Assembly: GCA_037903355.1 (NCBI GenBank)
Contig: JBAJFE010000014.1
Coordinates: forward strand, 248,001-312,000
Source of the DNA: Trichuris trichiura
Taxonomy: Eukaryota; Nematoda; Enoplea; Trichinellida; Trichuridae
DNA: 64,000 nt
Reading direction: 5' to 3'
Shown one piece after another: positions 11,341-22,802 of this stretch. Position 1 is the stretch's first letter. Each line of letters begins with the position of its first letter. Under the pieces are notes generated by a model, which was not told the DNA's origin, searched no databases, and saw only the letters and a program-made list of their open reading frames with translations. Made by a program: the position numbers and the translations under genes.

Positions 11341-11753
11341 ATACAATGAAACTGCATACACGTACAAATTTCTTTGAATCAGTGAACATGGTTTCCGTAA
11401 GAGTCAGCTTCGCTTAAAACAAGACTTTCAGATAACGTTAGTCATGAAAGGTCAGCAGAGTGCTACTGTAAAATCACTAACACTACTTATCCTTAAAAAA
11501 ATAACCTGGTCTTCATTAAGGTCATGTTAATACTCACATATAGTTCAATTGAACGCTAATGGCCTTCTATCAAAGCGACCTGCAACGGACGTGAATTTGA
11601 TAGAGGAGAATTCTTCCCCACGTATGCAGATGGTGCAAATACGACGTGTTCAGTAGAGTACTGATAAGTGGACATACAATTTGCCGTTTTGAAGGAAAAC
11701 CAGCTTAAAATAAATCAACATGCAGAGAAGTCCCGTAAAATAGTCTGTCCATC

Positions 11754-11810
11754 GCGTAGATGGTGTAGCGATCTAAGCAGTCAATTCGGGTTCGACTCCC
11801 GGTCTACGCA
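11754..11810 (+). pseudogene. tRNA-Gly pseudogene lacking anticodon arm
   Basis: Perfect acceptor and T arms of the Gly gene (GCGTAGATGGTGTAGCG ... GGGTTCGACTCCCGG), but only 57 nt long: about 15 nt covering the anticodon arm are deleted or scrambled. It cannot decode. Confidence 0.9.
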
Positions 11811-12066
11811 ATACGGTCTAAAGTTTAACCAACATAATAAACCGCCGTGTGAATAACCATCTGAACTTTACCCAGCACGAATTTTAAATATTCCAACTTA
11901 TGCAGTTTGATAGTTCACATGCAAATTTTCACATCGTCCGTTTTGGAAATTCCGACAAATTTGTAATTTCAAATAGCTCCAACAATATTGCCATTTTCTC
12001 TTCCTAAGCTATCACTTCAACAATAATATTGTAGGCATAGTGGAACTATAGTTAAATCAACGCTTT

Positions 12067-12140
12067 TGCCTTAAGCCCGGATTCAACCGGTGGCACTTAG
12101 ATCATCAGTCTAACGCTGTCCCTACTGAGCAATCGAGGCT
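12067..12140 (-). pseudogene. tRNA-Phe pseudogene with altered anticodon
   Basis: Mirror of the intact Phe gene. The anticodon loop reads CTGATGA, which puts GAT in place of GAA, and the T stem and acceptor carry several mismatches (for example TTAAGGC for TCGAGGC). Confidence 0.85.
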
Positions 12141-12257
12141 CTTGTTTCAACATATTGCTAAAGGCAAAACTTAAATACACACGGTTATTACATGCGTGGC
12201 AAAGCAAAGCAGTAATATTTACTCTATGAGCTTTGCCTTGTCGTTGGACGTAAATAC

Positions 12258-12335
12258 GCCACTGAGGTAAAATGGTTAAGGAATTGGATTTCAAACCCAA
12301 TGGGCTATATTTGCACGGGTTCAAATGCTGCCCGG
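12258..12335 (+). pseudogene. tRNA-Ser-like relic (UCA anticodon), right arm
   Basis: Ser-type signatures GGTTAAGGAATTGGA, loop TTTCAAA (TCA at the anticodon position), CCCAATGGG and GGGTTCAAATGCTGCC. The acceptor stem is not closed. Both mirror copies share TCA where serine tRNAs have NGA, so the change predates the duplication. Confidence 0.6.
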
Positions 12336-12693
12336 AAGGATGTAGCAAACTATTCCGTACATTTTCAAGTTATAAATGCAACCATTTCGCAGAACGGATG
12401 CCCGCATTAGTTCTACCTTACTTACTGTTAATGCGCAAAGGGTACTCATGTTATAAATCATTCAAATTAAGGACGCTATGGAAAACAGAAATGATCATAA
12501 AAACACCCTTGAAGGTATAACTCACTAAGAATTCTTGGGAACTGACGCCAACCTTTTGTAATTCAATCCTTCGTTCAATAATTAAAACAAGCACATATCT
12601 GCTTCGTTCAAGGCAGCAATACAAGCATGTACAATTTTGAAGAAAGTGCGCACTAATGTTAATAATTTAAAAATATGAATTCTTAACTACTTC

Positions 12694-12774
12694 CCTGTGG
12701 ACAGGATTTAAACCTGTGCGGGTACAATCCATTGGATTTCAAGTCCAACGCCTTAAACACTCGGCCACCACAGC
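12694..12774 (-). tRNA. tRNA-Ser (TGA)
   Basis: About 81 nt with the long variable arm of a class II tRNA: GCTGTGG acceptor, GGCCGAGTG D region, anticodon stem-loop TTGGA-CTTGAAA-TCCAA (TGA), T arm CAGGTTTAAATCCTG, closing CCACAG. The terminal acceptor pair is G-G. T5 just downstream on the minus strand can terminate Pol III. Confidence 0.9.
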
Positions 12775-13253
12775 GCGGACTAACACATAGCCCTCTGAAC
12801 ACACGAAACAATCTACCCTAATATATGATGCAGTAATTAATAACCGGAAAAAATTAATCGTCGTATTTCATTGAACCGCATAGGTCAGCAAGGTAAGAAA
12901 AGCTTTTCTTATGGTGACGGTCAATTCGGCACAACAATCTTCGTTCAATTAACGCCTTATAGATTTCTTCCTTTTTCGTCAGTTCCAATAAAAACCGGTC
13001 CTTTACAACCATGTGACTAGAATAGGACTTACCTTCGCTGTGCTCTGTTTGGTCAATATTTCTACTAATACTTCGTTTCTGCAGCAGCAATGCTGCTAAA
13101 CTCTTGCCACAAAGGATTACGGCTTAAGCTGCGATACACAAAATAAACTAAGTGTAATCATGACAAAAACATCATAAAACCACCATATCAAATAAACTTT
13201 AACACAACCAATGTCTAACCTATGAACTCATTCTTGCGATTACATATTAATGT

Positions 13254-13335
13254 GCTGTGATGGCTGAGTGGCTAAAGCGTCTGGCTCGAATTCCTATGGG
13301 TATTACCCACCCAGAGTCAAATCCTATCCACAGCA
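13254..13335 (+). pseudogene. tRNA-Ser-like (CGA), degenerate
   Basis: Starts GCTGTGATGGCTGAGTGG and ends TCCACAGC, so the acceptor is nearly intact and close to the Ser gene 480 bp away in opposite orientation. The anticodon loop CTCGAAT would give CGA, but the anticodon stem has two mismatches and the T stem fails to pair at three positions. Most likely a pseudogene. Confidence 0.7.
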
Positions 13336-14158
13336 ACATAGAAAACTACGGTTATTTTGCAGGTTTTAATATCAATGCACTTTTCTTGAAATTTCTGCGT
13401 TTCCTTTATTGAACAAAGCAGGCATACATTAAAGTATAATATCTGCACCTGCCGTCTACCTGTAGTCTATTGCATAAAACTGTGGCACTAAACAAATAAC
13501 CTTCCCACATCATATTACCATAACATTTCATAAATGGTATATTGCCTACCATAAGTAGTCTAGCAGCTAGAATAGATGCAGAAGACAGAATTTGATGACT
13601 CTGAGGAGCCTGAGCGTTAAAAGATAGGTGACCACTCTGCACTGCGTGGCTGATTACCACAACTTCATATATCGATCGAGGATTCACTTTCCAACTACCG
13701 ACAAGCTTTGTAATAAGTGGGAACAAACGGTTTGATAGAAATGCTTTATTCCGACACTGTTACCAACCTAAAGTCGTATAGTATGTCAAGCACAGTAGCG
13801 TGATATTTCGTCATATAGCTGGCAAAAGTTTTGTTATAACTCTTTTGACGTAGCATGCACGGGATCAGCTCTTTCATTACAATCTCCAATGCATTCTTCT
13901 CTATCATGAATATTTGTTCGGAAGCCCGCTAAATAACGCAATAATTTACACATGATAAGAAAACAACACATACCTGTTAACTGAGCTTAGAATCCTGAGA
14001 ACTACAGATTATCATATTACCCTAGCAGTGGACAGCAGAAAAGCTATTCAACCAAAAAGTTTAGTACTAGTTGCTTGCTAATTCAATTAAAACCAAAAAT
14101 ACAAGCTTTTCAGTCAAACAAATAGATAAAAATAGAAAAAAGATAGAAAGGACAATAC
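13336..14158. other. No assigned gene; may hold 3' exons of the BAR gene
   Basis: The BAR-domain gene is transcribed toward this stretch and needs further 3' exons. Two open frames lie in that direction (13406-13726 and, beyond the tRNA, 12854-13090), but neither has a recognisable domain nor clean splice sites joining it to the BAR exon. Confidence 0.4.
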
Positions 14159-14699
14159 CTTTGTTTCTGGTTCATGGTATGCTTGAGCTGATGCTGAATG
14201 AGCAAACTTGAACCTTTCGTGGTCCATATCGAGAACAGCGTTTTTCAGGGATTGTCTCACTTTCTTAAACGCAGTGTATTCTTCTCTACCGTTATTCAAC
14301 ATTTGCGAAAGCACATTCTGTCTGATCTCGGCGGATATACTTTTCGATATTTTAACAATTGCCCTTAGACATGCAGCATAGCTGGCAGCGCATTCCATCA
14401 ATTCACTGCCCGGTACAGCTTTTGCAGCCATTTGTAATGTTGCCTCTGCTAACTCTGTCATTTTTGCTTCTTCATCTTCCGCACAACAGAATTCGTCTAT
14501 TGCCCCATGAAGCTGAAAAGAAAGCATAAGTTAAACGTCCAAGACAATGTAGCATCCGAACCCATTCTGTGCAGTCTTTGAATGCTTGAAAATTGTATAG
14601 GCTATTTTTTGTGCGCAAATCCAATTCGGTCCTTTCTATCCTGCCTAAGATGTAGTTTATCTTAGTGTACAGGCGCCTAAGGCACTGCTTAGGCATCGC
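14159..14699 (-). CDS. BAR-domain protein (two internal exons)
   Basis: Exons 14562-14699 and 14159-14512 (minus strand), both phase 0, joined across a 49-nt GT-AG intron. They encode about 164 residues of a BAR domain, the crescent-shaped dimeric membrane-curvature module. The first exon reads LRRLYTKINYILGRIERTELD then FKDCTEW, like the start of endophilin-B or RICH/nadrin BAR domains. The second has TELAEATLQMAAKAVPGSEL, KISKSISAEIRQNVL and FKKVRQSLKNAVLDMDHERF, the conserved central helix with basic residues. The N-terminal amphipathic exon and everything after the BAR helices (SH3 or RhoGAP) were not found, so the subfamily is open. A donor (GTATTG) follows the last exon. Confidence 0.7.
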
Positions 14700-15053
14700 C
14701 TGAACGATGGCCAATTTATTCGCACAGCTTTAAATAAGCTGAAATGCCTAACCTTTCTACACAATTCCAATGCGTTTACAACACAGCAAAGCGGTGGGCA
14801 TACAAAGTTTAAAGTTAAAGTATATTTGAATAGTATACATATTCATACTTCACACTTTGCGCAATAAGTTAAGAGTCGAAAAACACTAAGTTTAAAGTTC
14901 ATCTGCTACAAAGAAGGCAACTAAGCGGGAGCGTTTAGGAATATAATACTTCCTGCGGTGCTGCGATGAAAAACAATTCACAAGCGGGCATTTACTGCAT
15001 TTTTCCAAAAATGGATGCAACATGGCGCCTTTTCAACTTTACTTGGTGATAGA

Positions 15054-15993
15054 CTAATCTGCATCCAAAAGCTGCGAAACACGTTCGCATGTTTCATCGT
15101 ACAAATCCTTGTAGTTTTCGTGAGCAACGACTAAAACGATCATCACAGGTTGAGTCTTTCCAATCGCTGCACCAATATGATTCTTGCTGGGAAGGTAGAC
15201 GTACAACATACCTTTATTTTCGCAGACTGCGGGAATATGACAGTAGATATCTATTGGGGATACATCCCCCGCCATAACGCACAGGCCAGTTGCACCTTTC
15301 CTGAAAACGTTTACTCATGTAATTTCCTCGCGTATAGCTGTCTATATGCTGAACATTTCGCGACAAATAGACACCGCTTTATTTTTGGATCTCACAGTAC
15401 ATGTACCTAATTTTCTTTCGCTAGTTTCTGTAACTAAACAAAACAAGTGCATCTGGGCAGAAAGCCTATGTATTTATTAGTCAAACAGCAACAGATGACA
15501 AGTTCAAAGGTTTATGTGCGATCTACTTCGGATTTGTGGATCATCCATTCACTAACTGGATGGAGACGGCTGACAGATATGCATCAGTACCTTATCAACT
15601 AAAAATCAGACGTCGCGATCCATAAGAGTTATGATAAAAGCATTAAGAACCCCGTGACCTGTGAGTAGCATTTGCAAAAAAGCACGATTTAAACTGCACG
15701 CAATTCTAAGCTTACCTGATGGCTTTTTGTACAGCAGTAATTCCATAGATGCAGTAATTCTTTCCTTGCTCAGATGATTTTCGCAGCAACTTGTACAACT
15801 TCTTCGCCAGCTTCCTGGATGCTAGCGGACTGGCAATTTCGTTGACCAAAGCGCAAAGCTGATCATAATTCTCGCGGCTCGTGAAGTCCGAAGCTCCAGC
15901 AAGCGAAACGTTGCAATCTTCCGGCCCCGTTTCCATTTCGCTCAGAGTTTCTGTTCTTACTGTTGCTGAGGAGTCGTTTTTACTTCGCCCCAT
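15054..15993 (-). CDS. NHP2: H/ACA snoRNP protein NHP2
   Basis: Two exons: 15716-15993 and 15054-15300, with a 415-nt intron splitting an Arg codon (AG|G). Predicted 174 aa. NHP2 is the L7Ae-family RNA-binding subunit of H/ACA ribonucleoproteins, which guide pseudouridylation of rRNA in the nucleolus and also stabilise telomerase RNA in vertebrates. Signatures: NEIASPLASRKLAKKLYKLL (start of the L7Ae fold), VQKAIRKGATGLCVMAGDVS, SPIDIYCHIPAVCENKGMLY, VYLPSKNHIGAAIG. The acidic N-terminal extension (about 50 residues) is poorly conserved, as in other NHP2 proteins. The start at 15993 is the first Met in frame; a CAG just before it could be a splice acceptor, so a 5' exon is possible. Confidence 0.93.
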
Positions 15994-16988
15994 CTGTAGA
16001 TGAAAAATTCGCGGAAATTCTGCAACCTAACAAATTTACAAAACTGCAAATCTTACTTTCGTTTGCAGGTAGCGTAAAATACATTGTATAATATCTACCT
16101 TGTTTGTTCCGCACGCGCTGGAAAAAAAAGAAAATGCAAACAATTACGACAACATTCTTCACGTAATATGGTGCAAATAAGCTAAACCTCCAATAGCACC
16201 AAGATAAAAGGTAAACGGCAGACGCGATGGCCTTTCGCCTATCAAAAGAAGAGCAGAAGCGTTTGTTGACGCTATTAAATATGCTTCGGAAAACAGAAAT
16301 AACAATGCCGTAGTTTCTAGTTAAAGTCTTCGCGCAAGAATCCACACCTCTACTGGCACCTCGTCGCTACGCCATCCGAAGTTGTTTCCTTGTTCAAAAA
16401 AGTTTCAAGAGCATCCAAACTGTCTTGCGATTAGGATACATTAATCATTCTACGCGATGCTTTTGATTTTTGCCTGCTAAGCAATAAGTGAAGTTTGGAT
16501 CACGGTTTGTTAAATTAAAAAGAACGTTCCAATGCTTCTCTCAAAATCCAAAAATTATAAATTCTATTTTTTAAAATAAACGGTTATTTGTTTCTAAAGA
16601 TTAACCCGCGTGAAGCGCGCTGCATTTTAGCCCAATAGTACCTGCGTGTCTATTTAGTAGCGTTGCTAACACTGTATATCGATGGCCTTGATGAATTAAT
16701 CAATTGTGAGGTGTTGTTTATTGCTCTTAATTTAGATCGTACCACTTTTAGCTGTGGCAGTTGTTTGTTGATACTTTATCAAGCAAATGTTCAGCGCTGT
16801 ACTTTTTTGCTATTTTCTGCCAGTAGAGTAATGGCTTAACAAAGGAAGTGAAAATTAAAGTTCATCTCTCGTTATTGAAGCGACCGAAAATGTCAAAGCG
16901 CTTTTCAGTGATTCTACACAACCTTGCTTAATTTTAATTAGCTATTTTTCAGAGTTACAGATTTCGTGCTGCTCATATTCCACTTTCG
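15994..16988. other. Divergent intergenic region, possible small minus-strand exon
   Basis: Lies between the minus-strand NHP2 gene and the plus-strand gene at 16989, so it probably holds both promoters. A minus-strand frame starting at 16345 (MDSCAKTLTRNYGIVISVF) contains a hydrophobic, aromatic-rich segment and a possible GT-AG intron of under 60 nt. I do not recognise the product and do not call it a gene. Confidence 0.4.
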
Positions 16989-18994
16989 ATGGAGAGCAAT
17001 AACAAGGAGCTCGTCCTGCAGCTGGAGAAGCTGTTCGCTTTGGCCAAACTCGTATGTGCTGAAGTCAGCAGCCTAATTTCGTACTTTGATTATTCGCTGC
17101 TTTTTACAGGTAAGCGAACGGTGCGCACTTGACCCAGCGTTACAAAATGTACAAGGCACAGCCGTACAGTTATTTGAGAAGTGCGCCGAAAAAATACATA
17201 AAATATGCAATAACAATGTAGAAGAAGGTCCACCTTCAACTGGGTAAGTTGCATAGAATGCTTACAAAGCATAGCTTTGCTTTTCTAGTTTCGGTCAAAA
17301 CGAAGAACCCTCTTCTGACGTGGTGAGTATATTCTTGAGATAATGGTTAAGTTTACCATTTATAAAGGTCGTAAAAGCAAAACGATTTAACTTTACCATA
17401 AAGGTTTATTATTTATGTGTTATTATTGTATTGCGCGACGAGTAGTGCTTAAGATAGGTTGTTTTATTCTTGTTAGATTAACCACGCGGCTCCAGTGCTT
17501 ACTCCTACGCACATGGAGTTTCGCCCCGCTCTCGGTGAATTTGGAGTGCCTGTAGCAAAGGAAGAAATGGCATTCAGGAGAGATAATTGTAACATATTTT
17601 AATTTCTATTGCATGTGTATGGCACGACGTTTGCAGCACTACTTCGTTCATCAGAGCTTGAAGAGGCAGCCGTTCTAAGTGAAAATGTTACAACCAAGCC
17701 TCGGGAGCGAGTTTCTCCTGATACAGGTACTAATGCTTTTGTCAATTTGTATGACAAGTATTTGAATCGGTAGTTGCAGGAACGCTTTTTTCGTTAGAGC
17801 CCGAGGATATTCCTTGCGCAAGTGGAAGTGAAACAGCCGAGCCGCAGCCGATAGGTGAGTCTATTGCAGGCAGTTACATTTCTCTAGTTTGCATTGCAAG
17901 TACATGAAATACTAATTGCTTGATCAGACGTTGGTACACTACGGTTCTACGTATAGAGCAGCTTTTGCGATCGCAGCAAACAAAAACAACTGTTCCGTAC
18001 ACAAAATAGTTCTTTTGTAACCCAGTTAGCATCTCCGTTAGTCTGGCGTCCTTATTTAAGTCATCATTGACGTCACGACCGAGGAAAATGACTTAAGCAC
18101 AACAAACGCGATTAAGCAGGTAGAACATGCGCCGCCGATAAGCTAGACCATAGTATCTCAACCTTTTTTGCCCCAGGGCCCTCCTAAAATCTCCCAGGGC
18201 CCATGTTGAGAAACACTGAGCTAGACAAAGGGGTGACTGTATGCTTAGTCAAAAAGAGCGGAATGGTACACACTAGAATTCCCCGTCCAGTGTTTCTAAA
18301 CCGCGCTCAACCGCATAAACTGCCAGGCACCCATACTATTGCCTTTGTAAGAACGCTACTTCATTAAAGCGACGACCGCAATGCCTCCTGTCTCGCGTCA
18401 TCGTGAAAAAAAATTAGCGACTATGGGCTTGTTTGAAGCAACCCATAGTTGTCCGTCGCGAGCTGCTATAGTTTCCACGAGACGTCGTCTGCTCTAGACG
18501 GTTGTGAAAGTCGAGAAGCAGATTTCTGCACCGACGAAACTTCGCACCCATTAATAGTAACATGCGTTACAAATCGGCGTACGGTATATCTCTGACACGT
18601 ATATACTTATCCATAATGTTTTACGGAAGGACATCTCGTGAGTAACCATCTTTATTCGTAGTAGCCGAGTGTGGCGTCATCAGTGCTAACTGGTAGTCGT
18701 ACGTAACTTACGTCAATTATTCTTCTAACGGCGGTATCCACAAAGTCCAGAAAGCTCTGGTATCAAAAATTCTTATTTCTAGTAGAAAGCCCGTTCAGTG
18801 ATCGACACATTCAAAAGTTAGGGGTTTAATTGATTCTGCAGCATTGTTTTTTAAAATTCGGAAATAACTGAAGTTATGTTACAGGTCTCTGCCCAAGCGG
18901 GCACATCTTGGAACTGCAAGAATTATTTGGCGACGGATCTTGCCTTGGAAACGCGGAGGAGACGGAGAGCATTGAATTTTCGAAGTCCGAATAA
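16989..18994 (+). CDS. Conserved-architecture protein of unknown function
   Basis: Seven exons with clean GT-AG sites and consistent phase: 16989-17051, 17110-17243, 17289-17322, 17477-17588, 17637-17726, 17780-17854 and 18885-18994, giving 205 aa. Several introns are 45-60 nt; the last is about 1 kb and holds a 70-bp hAT MITE. The N-terminal 60 residues (MESNNKELVLQLEKLFALAK, then QGTAVQLFEKCAEKIHKIC) look helical with heptad-like leucines. The remainder is acidic, Ser/Pro-rich and probably disordered. AATAAA overlaps the stop codon (around 18990). I recognise no family; a small coiled-coil adaptor or kinetochore-type subunit is possible but unsupported. Confidence 0.75.
18149..18218. mobile_element. 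70-bp hAT MITE
   Basis: Flanked by a perfect 8-bp duplication (agctagac at 18141-18148 and 18219-18226), the length made by hAT transposases. Ends are CATAGTATCTCAAC and, reverse-complemented, CAGTGTTTCTCAAC, matching the widespread CAGTGGTTCTCAAC hAT terminus. The interior is only about 42 bp with two CAGGGCCC blocks. It sits inside the last intron of the gene at 16989-18994. Confidence 0.9.
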
Positions 18995-21900
18995 ATAAAA
19001 ATCTTTATTTCAAATCGTAACACTTGAAATGTCGACGCTATCGATGGGCCAAGTAGTTTTGCAGCTCAACCATGTAAAGCAGCACTTTGCTAAGTGCCAC
19101 AATAAAGTTCTCCCGGCAAAGTGACACAATGAGGAATTGGTATATAGCTTCACTACCATTGCAGTGCTACTCCGACAACTATAGGGTAGGCCAACATAGC
19201 CGTATCGCTTAGTATATTGCATATTCTATATGACTAACTGTTCAAAGTATGAATTTGCTTAATCACTCTGAAAGTTTTCGCTGCAAAGATAAGGAACACA
19301 CTATTTGAACTCCATTGCAACTACTCGACAAAAGCGAATATACTTATGTTGACAAAGTTAATATTAAAGAAGCAGCAGTTTTTATCGATGAAGTTATGCT
19401 TACATTTCAAGCTATTTAGAAATAAAAAGTTGTTCAATAGAAATCATTGCTTTGAAGGGCACAGCCTGTTAGGGAGGCAAAATGTATTGACCGACAATTT
19501 TGAATTTCTGACGGGACAAAACAAATTGTAAAAAAGTGCGCTGCTGTTGACACGTTAGTTCTTAGAGGAGGTACATTTATAAGAAAAAAAGCTTATTTAG
19601 AGAAGAGGAGAATTAAAATGACAATGAATGCTTTATTACTCAAAGAATTCGTTATAAAAGCAAAAACTATCTTGCACGTAAAAGAGCTGTTGCCAATGTA
19701 ATCACAATACCGCCAACGATCGAGAAAACCACTCCCTTGTTGACGTAGCTTTCTGCAAAACATAACGCATAAAGGGGACGAGAGCATAACTGCTTCGAAT
19801 CAATTATCAGCAGTTAACCTAAAGCCAAATGGAATATATTTGAATGTTTTACCGTTCTCAAAGTTTTGATCAATTATAACAAAACATTCGTTAAGGAATA
19901 GCGCGCTGAAAATCAATCTGTTTTGTAAAACTTATTACTACGTAAAAAACGTACTCGTTTGTCACACTTTCGAAAATGAACTAAAAAGAAGTTTGACAAA
20001 CAATGGCGCCAACATTAATGCAATACTTTTACAAACGTCGAAGTGAACCCACAAATGGGCACTTTCCTTAGTGTGACAAAAGAAGCTATCAAAAACGCTA
20101 CTCTGCTATTTCTCCACACATTTAAGTACTAGGAAAGGTTTTGTATGTGAATGAATTAATTTGCATACTCGCAAATGACTTAAAATTACACATTAATGGG
20201 AGATTAATTTGGTATAGCGTAGGTAATAAATAAGCGGGGTGCATATGCTAAGGTGTGGGTAAAAAGACAAACTGACGCACATTGCTTTTTTTCGGGAAAG
20301 GTTAATGAATGCTTCTTGCATATGCGACACCATGTCCTGAAAAATGTGACAAGAGATGTGAAAGGCAAGCAGAAATTTTCTCATCGTAAAGTGGTTAGTG
20401 GAGAAGCAGGAGTGGTATAGTACGCCTTTCATATGACGAGGAAGTCTTTTGTGCAAAATGTTCTCACGAGTAGTGGTTTTGCAAAAATTTTCCCACCAGG
20501 AGCGACGGAGGGAAACGTTTGAGAACACACTGACCTCCCGGCTATGCCACGTACAACCTTCTAGCCAATCAGCGCGCGGAAAATTGACCAATCAGAATTG
20601 GGGGCACTAGCCCTCGCGAACGTTCACAGGGGGGCGATGAAGCAGAAACTTTGAGAACCTATGGTCTAGAGCTTACTTTGTTTATTACTCGGAAGAACAC
20701 TTGATTGAAAATCAGTTTCTTAACTCAATGCTCATGCTGCCGCTGCACCTCATCAAAGTTCATGTACAGCTGACAATACGACTGAAGCGTTTACGCCTTT
20801 TAAAATGCAAAAACGACAATTCTAAATACCGATTGTGGCCTGGGTTGTCTTCCGAGACAACTTACCGTAGCCCATCAAATGCAGGTTCTTTACTGAAAAA
20901 TGCCGGTTTTTCTGTTGTGGCCTTACTTATACCTAAGATAAAACAAAAGGCTTACGTTTTAGTGTAGACGAAAGCAGGTGAGATGGCCAGCGTGAGTGCC
21001 AGTAAAGGCAGAACAGGGTTGCTGACGTTTGCCCAGAAGGGCTAAGGCGCCGACATTTGGTGGGTTACAGCAGGTAGTTGGTGAGTCTGTGAAGACAAGA
21101 CATTCTAACCCAATGTTATATGATGAAAAAGCACAAAGGTATACAGCAATAAAGATACTCAGGGCTTGAGCAGTTAAAATACCTGTGTGTACTTTGAATT
21201 TTGTTTCGTACTACCACAGCAGACATAGATAGACCCAGTTACGGCAAATGGAAAAACAACGTTGGAAGTTCAATGCTTAGGAGAAAGGAAAACGTTACAC
21301 TGAAAATTCTGGGGTATACCTGAAGACTGCGATTAGCTTAGTAATTATAGGCACTCGGCAACTGCCTGTAGAAACATAATGTTTTCGTTACGTAGACGGA
21401 AGAAAAGAAGAATTTTCATTGACATTTTTTAAATCAAAATCGTGTGTACACTACGTTGCACTTTTTGTTTTAAATGCCATAGAAGAGTCAATCGTGCAAA
21501 ATAAACAACGAAAATTTGCTGATGCATTTGGTAAGTGTTAAAATAGAAACATTTCGCTAAAACGCGTAAAAATCAAAGGACTTCCGATCAACCGAAACAC
21601 CAATGGTGAACTGGTGTTCCTCAATACTGTTTTTTGATCCAACGATTTGGTTCTGCTGACGATGAGGAAAATGACTACCCTATATGCTCAGTCTAGTTTG
21701 ACTACAGCAATAATTGTTGTCGAGTACGCGAGTGACCAGTCCGCCTTACCACTGCGTTGCCCAAGTTATCTGTATTCTTTCCCTAAACCGTTGGCGGTTA
21801 ATATAAATTGAACTAATGGCATTTGTAAACATTTAGTCTTCACGCTATAATGCTGTTTGTTTACAACTAAGGTGCCGCCGTGCACGCTAGCAATAGTCTA

Positions 21901-22802
21901 ATAATGATAATGAAAATTTCACTGCTCTTTCTATGGAGAAAATCGCTTTATTGAAATCGAAAGACAAATAAAACTTTTAAATTAAAAGCGAGTCGCGTCT
22001 TTCGGTATAGTGCGTGATGACGTAGTGTTCAGAGGAGCGGCCAGGTGTGTGAGGACTTCTAAAACAGGGAATTTTTGAGCTTAAACGTGTACGCAATAGC
22101 GTGACTGTGCTTTTTAAGAAATGTTTTTGATCGTTCAAAGAACATCGTCATGCCAGTGATTTCTTGTTTGAGTTCAAAGATTCCCTATATTGAATAAAAG
22201 TACTCATACACTTCACTTGTCTATTGAACAGTACGTTATTACACGCTGCGCTGAAGAGTCGACGCGCCTTTGATTTAAAAGCTACAGGGGCCTTTTGAAC
22301 TTAATAAAAAACTGTTCTTTCTGTAGAAATAACTATGAAATTCGAAAGAACCGTTAGAAACTGCTACATAATAAAGAAAGTGGAAGAATCTATTGCAGAA
22401 GATGCGAAAAAGTGAAACTTTCTACATTGGAAAATGTTCCTGTCTCTGTGGGGAAACAACTATCGATGAAGAAGGAAAGTTGCTCAGTAATTCTTTTTTC
22501 TGACATCATGAAAGTGGAACTTTACTTCTCGCCGAAAATGGACTCACTATCTGTTCTACGTTTTCTGTCTTTTTATGGTTGACATTATGGACATGACAAA
22601 TGCATACGAAAGAAACGCTAGTCAAATTTCTACGCTTAAGAAAGTCTTGGAGGGCGCTGCAGAAAACGTCGCTCGCACCGCAACTTTGCTTAATCATTAA
22701 CCCTTGCTTGCACAGCTGCGCGCTTCGTGCGTTTGAATGCTTTATAAATTCTTTCCCATCTTTATTCTTCTAATGAATTTAAGGCAAGTTAGTTGGAGAA
22801 TA
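18995..22802. other. Intergenic, hAT remnant, otherwise featureless
   Basis: No coding exon recognised between the unknown gene and the protease. It contains the hAT-like element at 19852-20663 (separate entry). A TATA-like TTTATAAATT at about 22741-22750 lies 55-60 bp before the protease start codon. Confidence 0.5.
19852..20663. mobile_element. hAT-type element remnant
   Basis: Left end CCGTTCTCAAAGTTTT and right end (reverse complement) CATAGGTTCTCAAAGTTTC share a 13-nt block typical of hAT termini, and the right end continues into a GCCCCCC-rich stretch seen in many hAT elements. No clear 8-bp duplication remains, and no transposase domain was found in the interior, so boundaries and class are provisional. 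Confidence 0.55.

Larger units (their letters stand above)
9836..12515. repeat. Right arm of tRNA-bearing inverted duplication
   Basis: Mirror of 4380-8175. Here the Phe, Gly and outer Lys tRNA copies are decayed while the inner Lys copy is intact. One fold-back element (10813-11023) is present only in this arm; the left arm has the empty site at about 6977-6990. The spacer between arms is roughly 1.66 kb. Confidence 0.85.

Noticed and set aside
5895..13335. tRNA cluster as a bacterial or organellar segment
   Set aside because: The tRNAs have eukaryotic nuclear features (internal A/B boxes, no encoded CCA) and surrounding animal transposons.
20193..20591. 132-codon minus-strand frame inside the hAT remnant
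   Set aside because: No hAT dimerisation or BED-finger motif; probably terminal non-coding sequence of the element.
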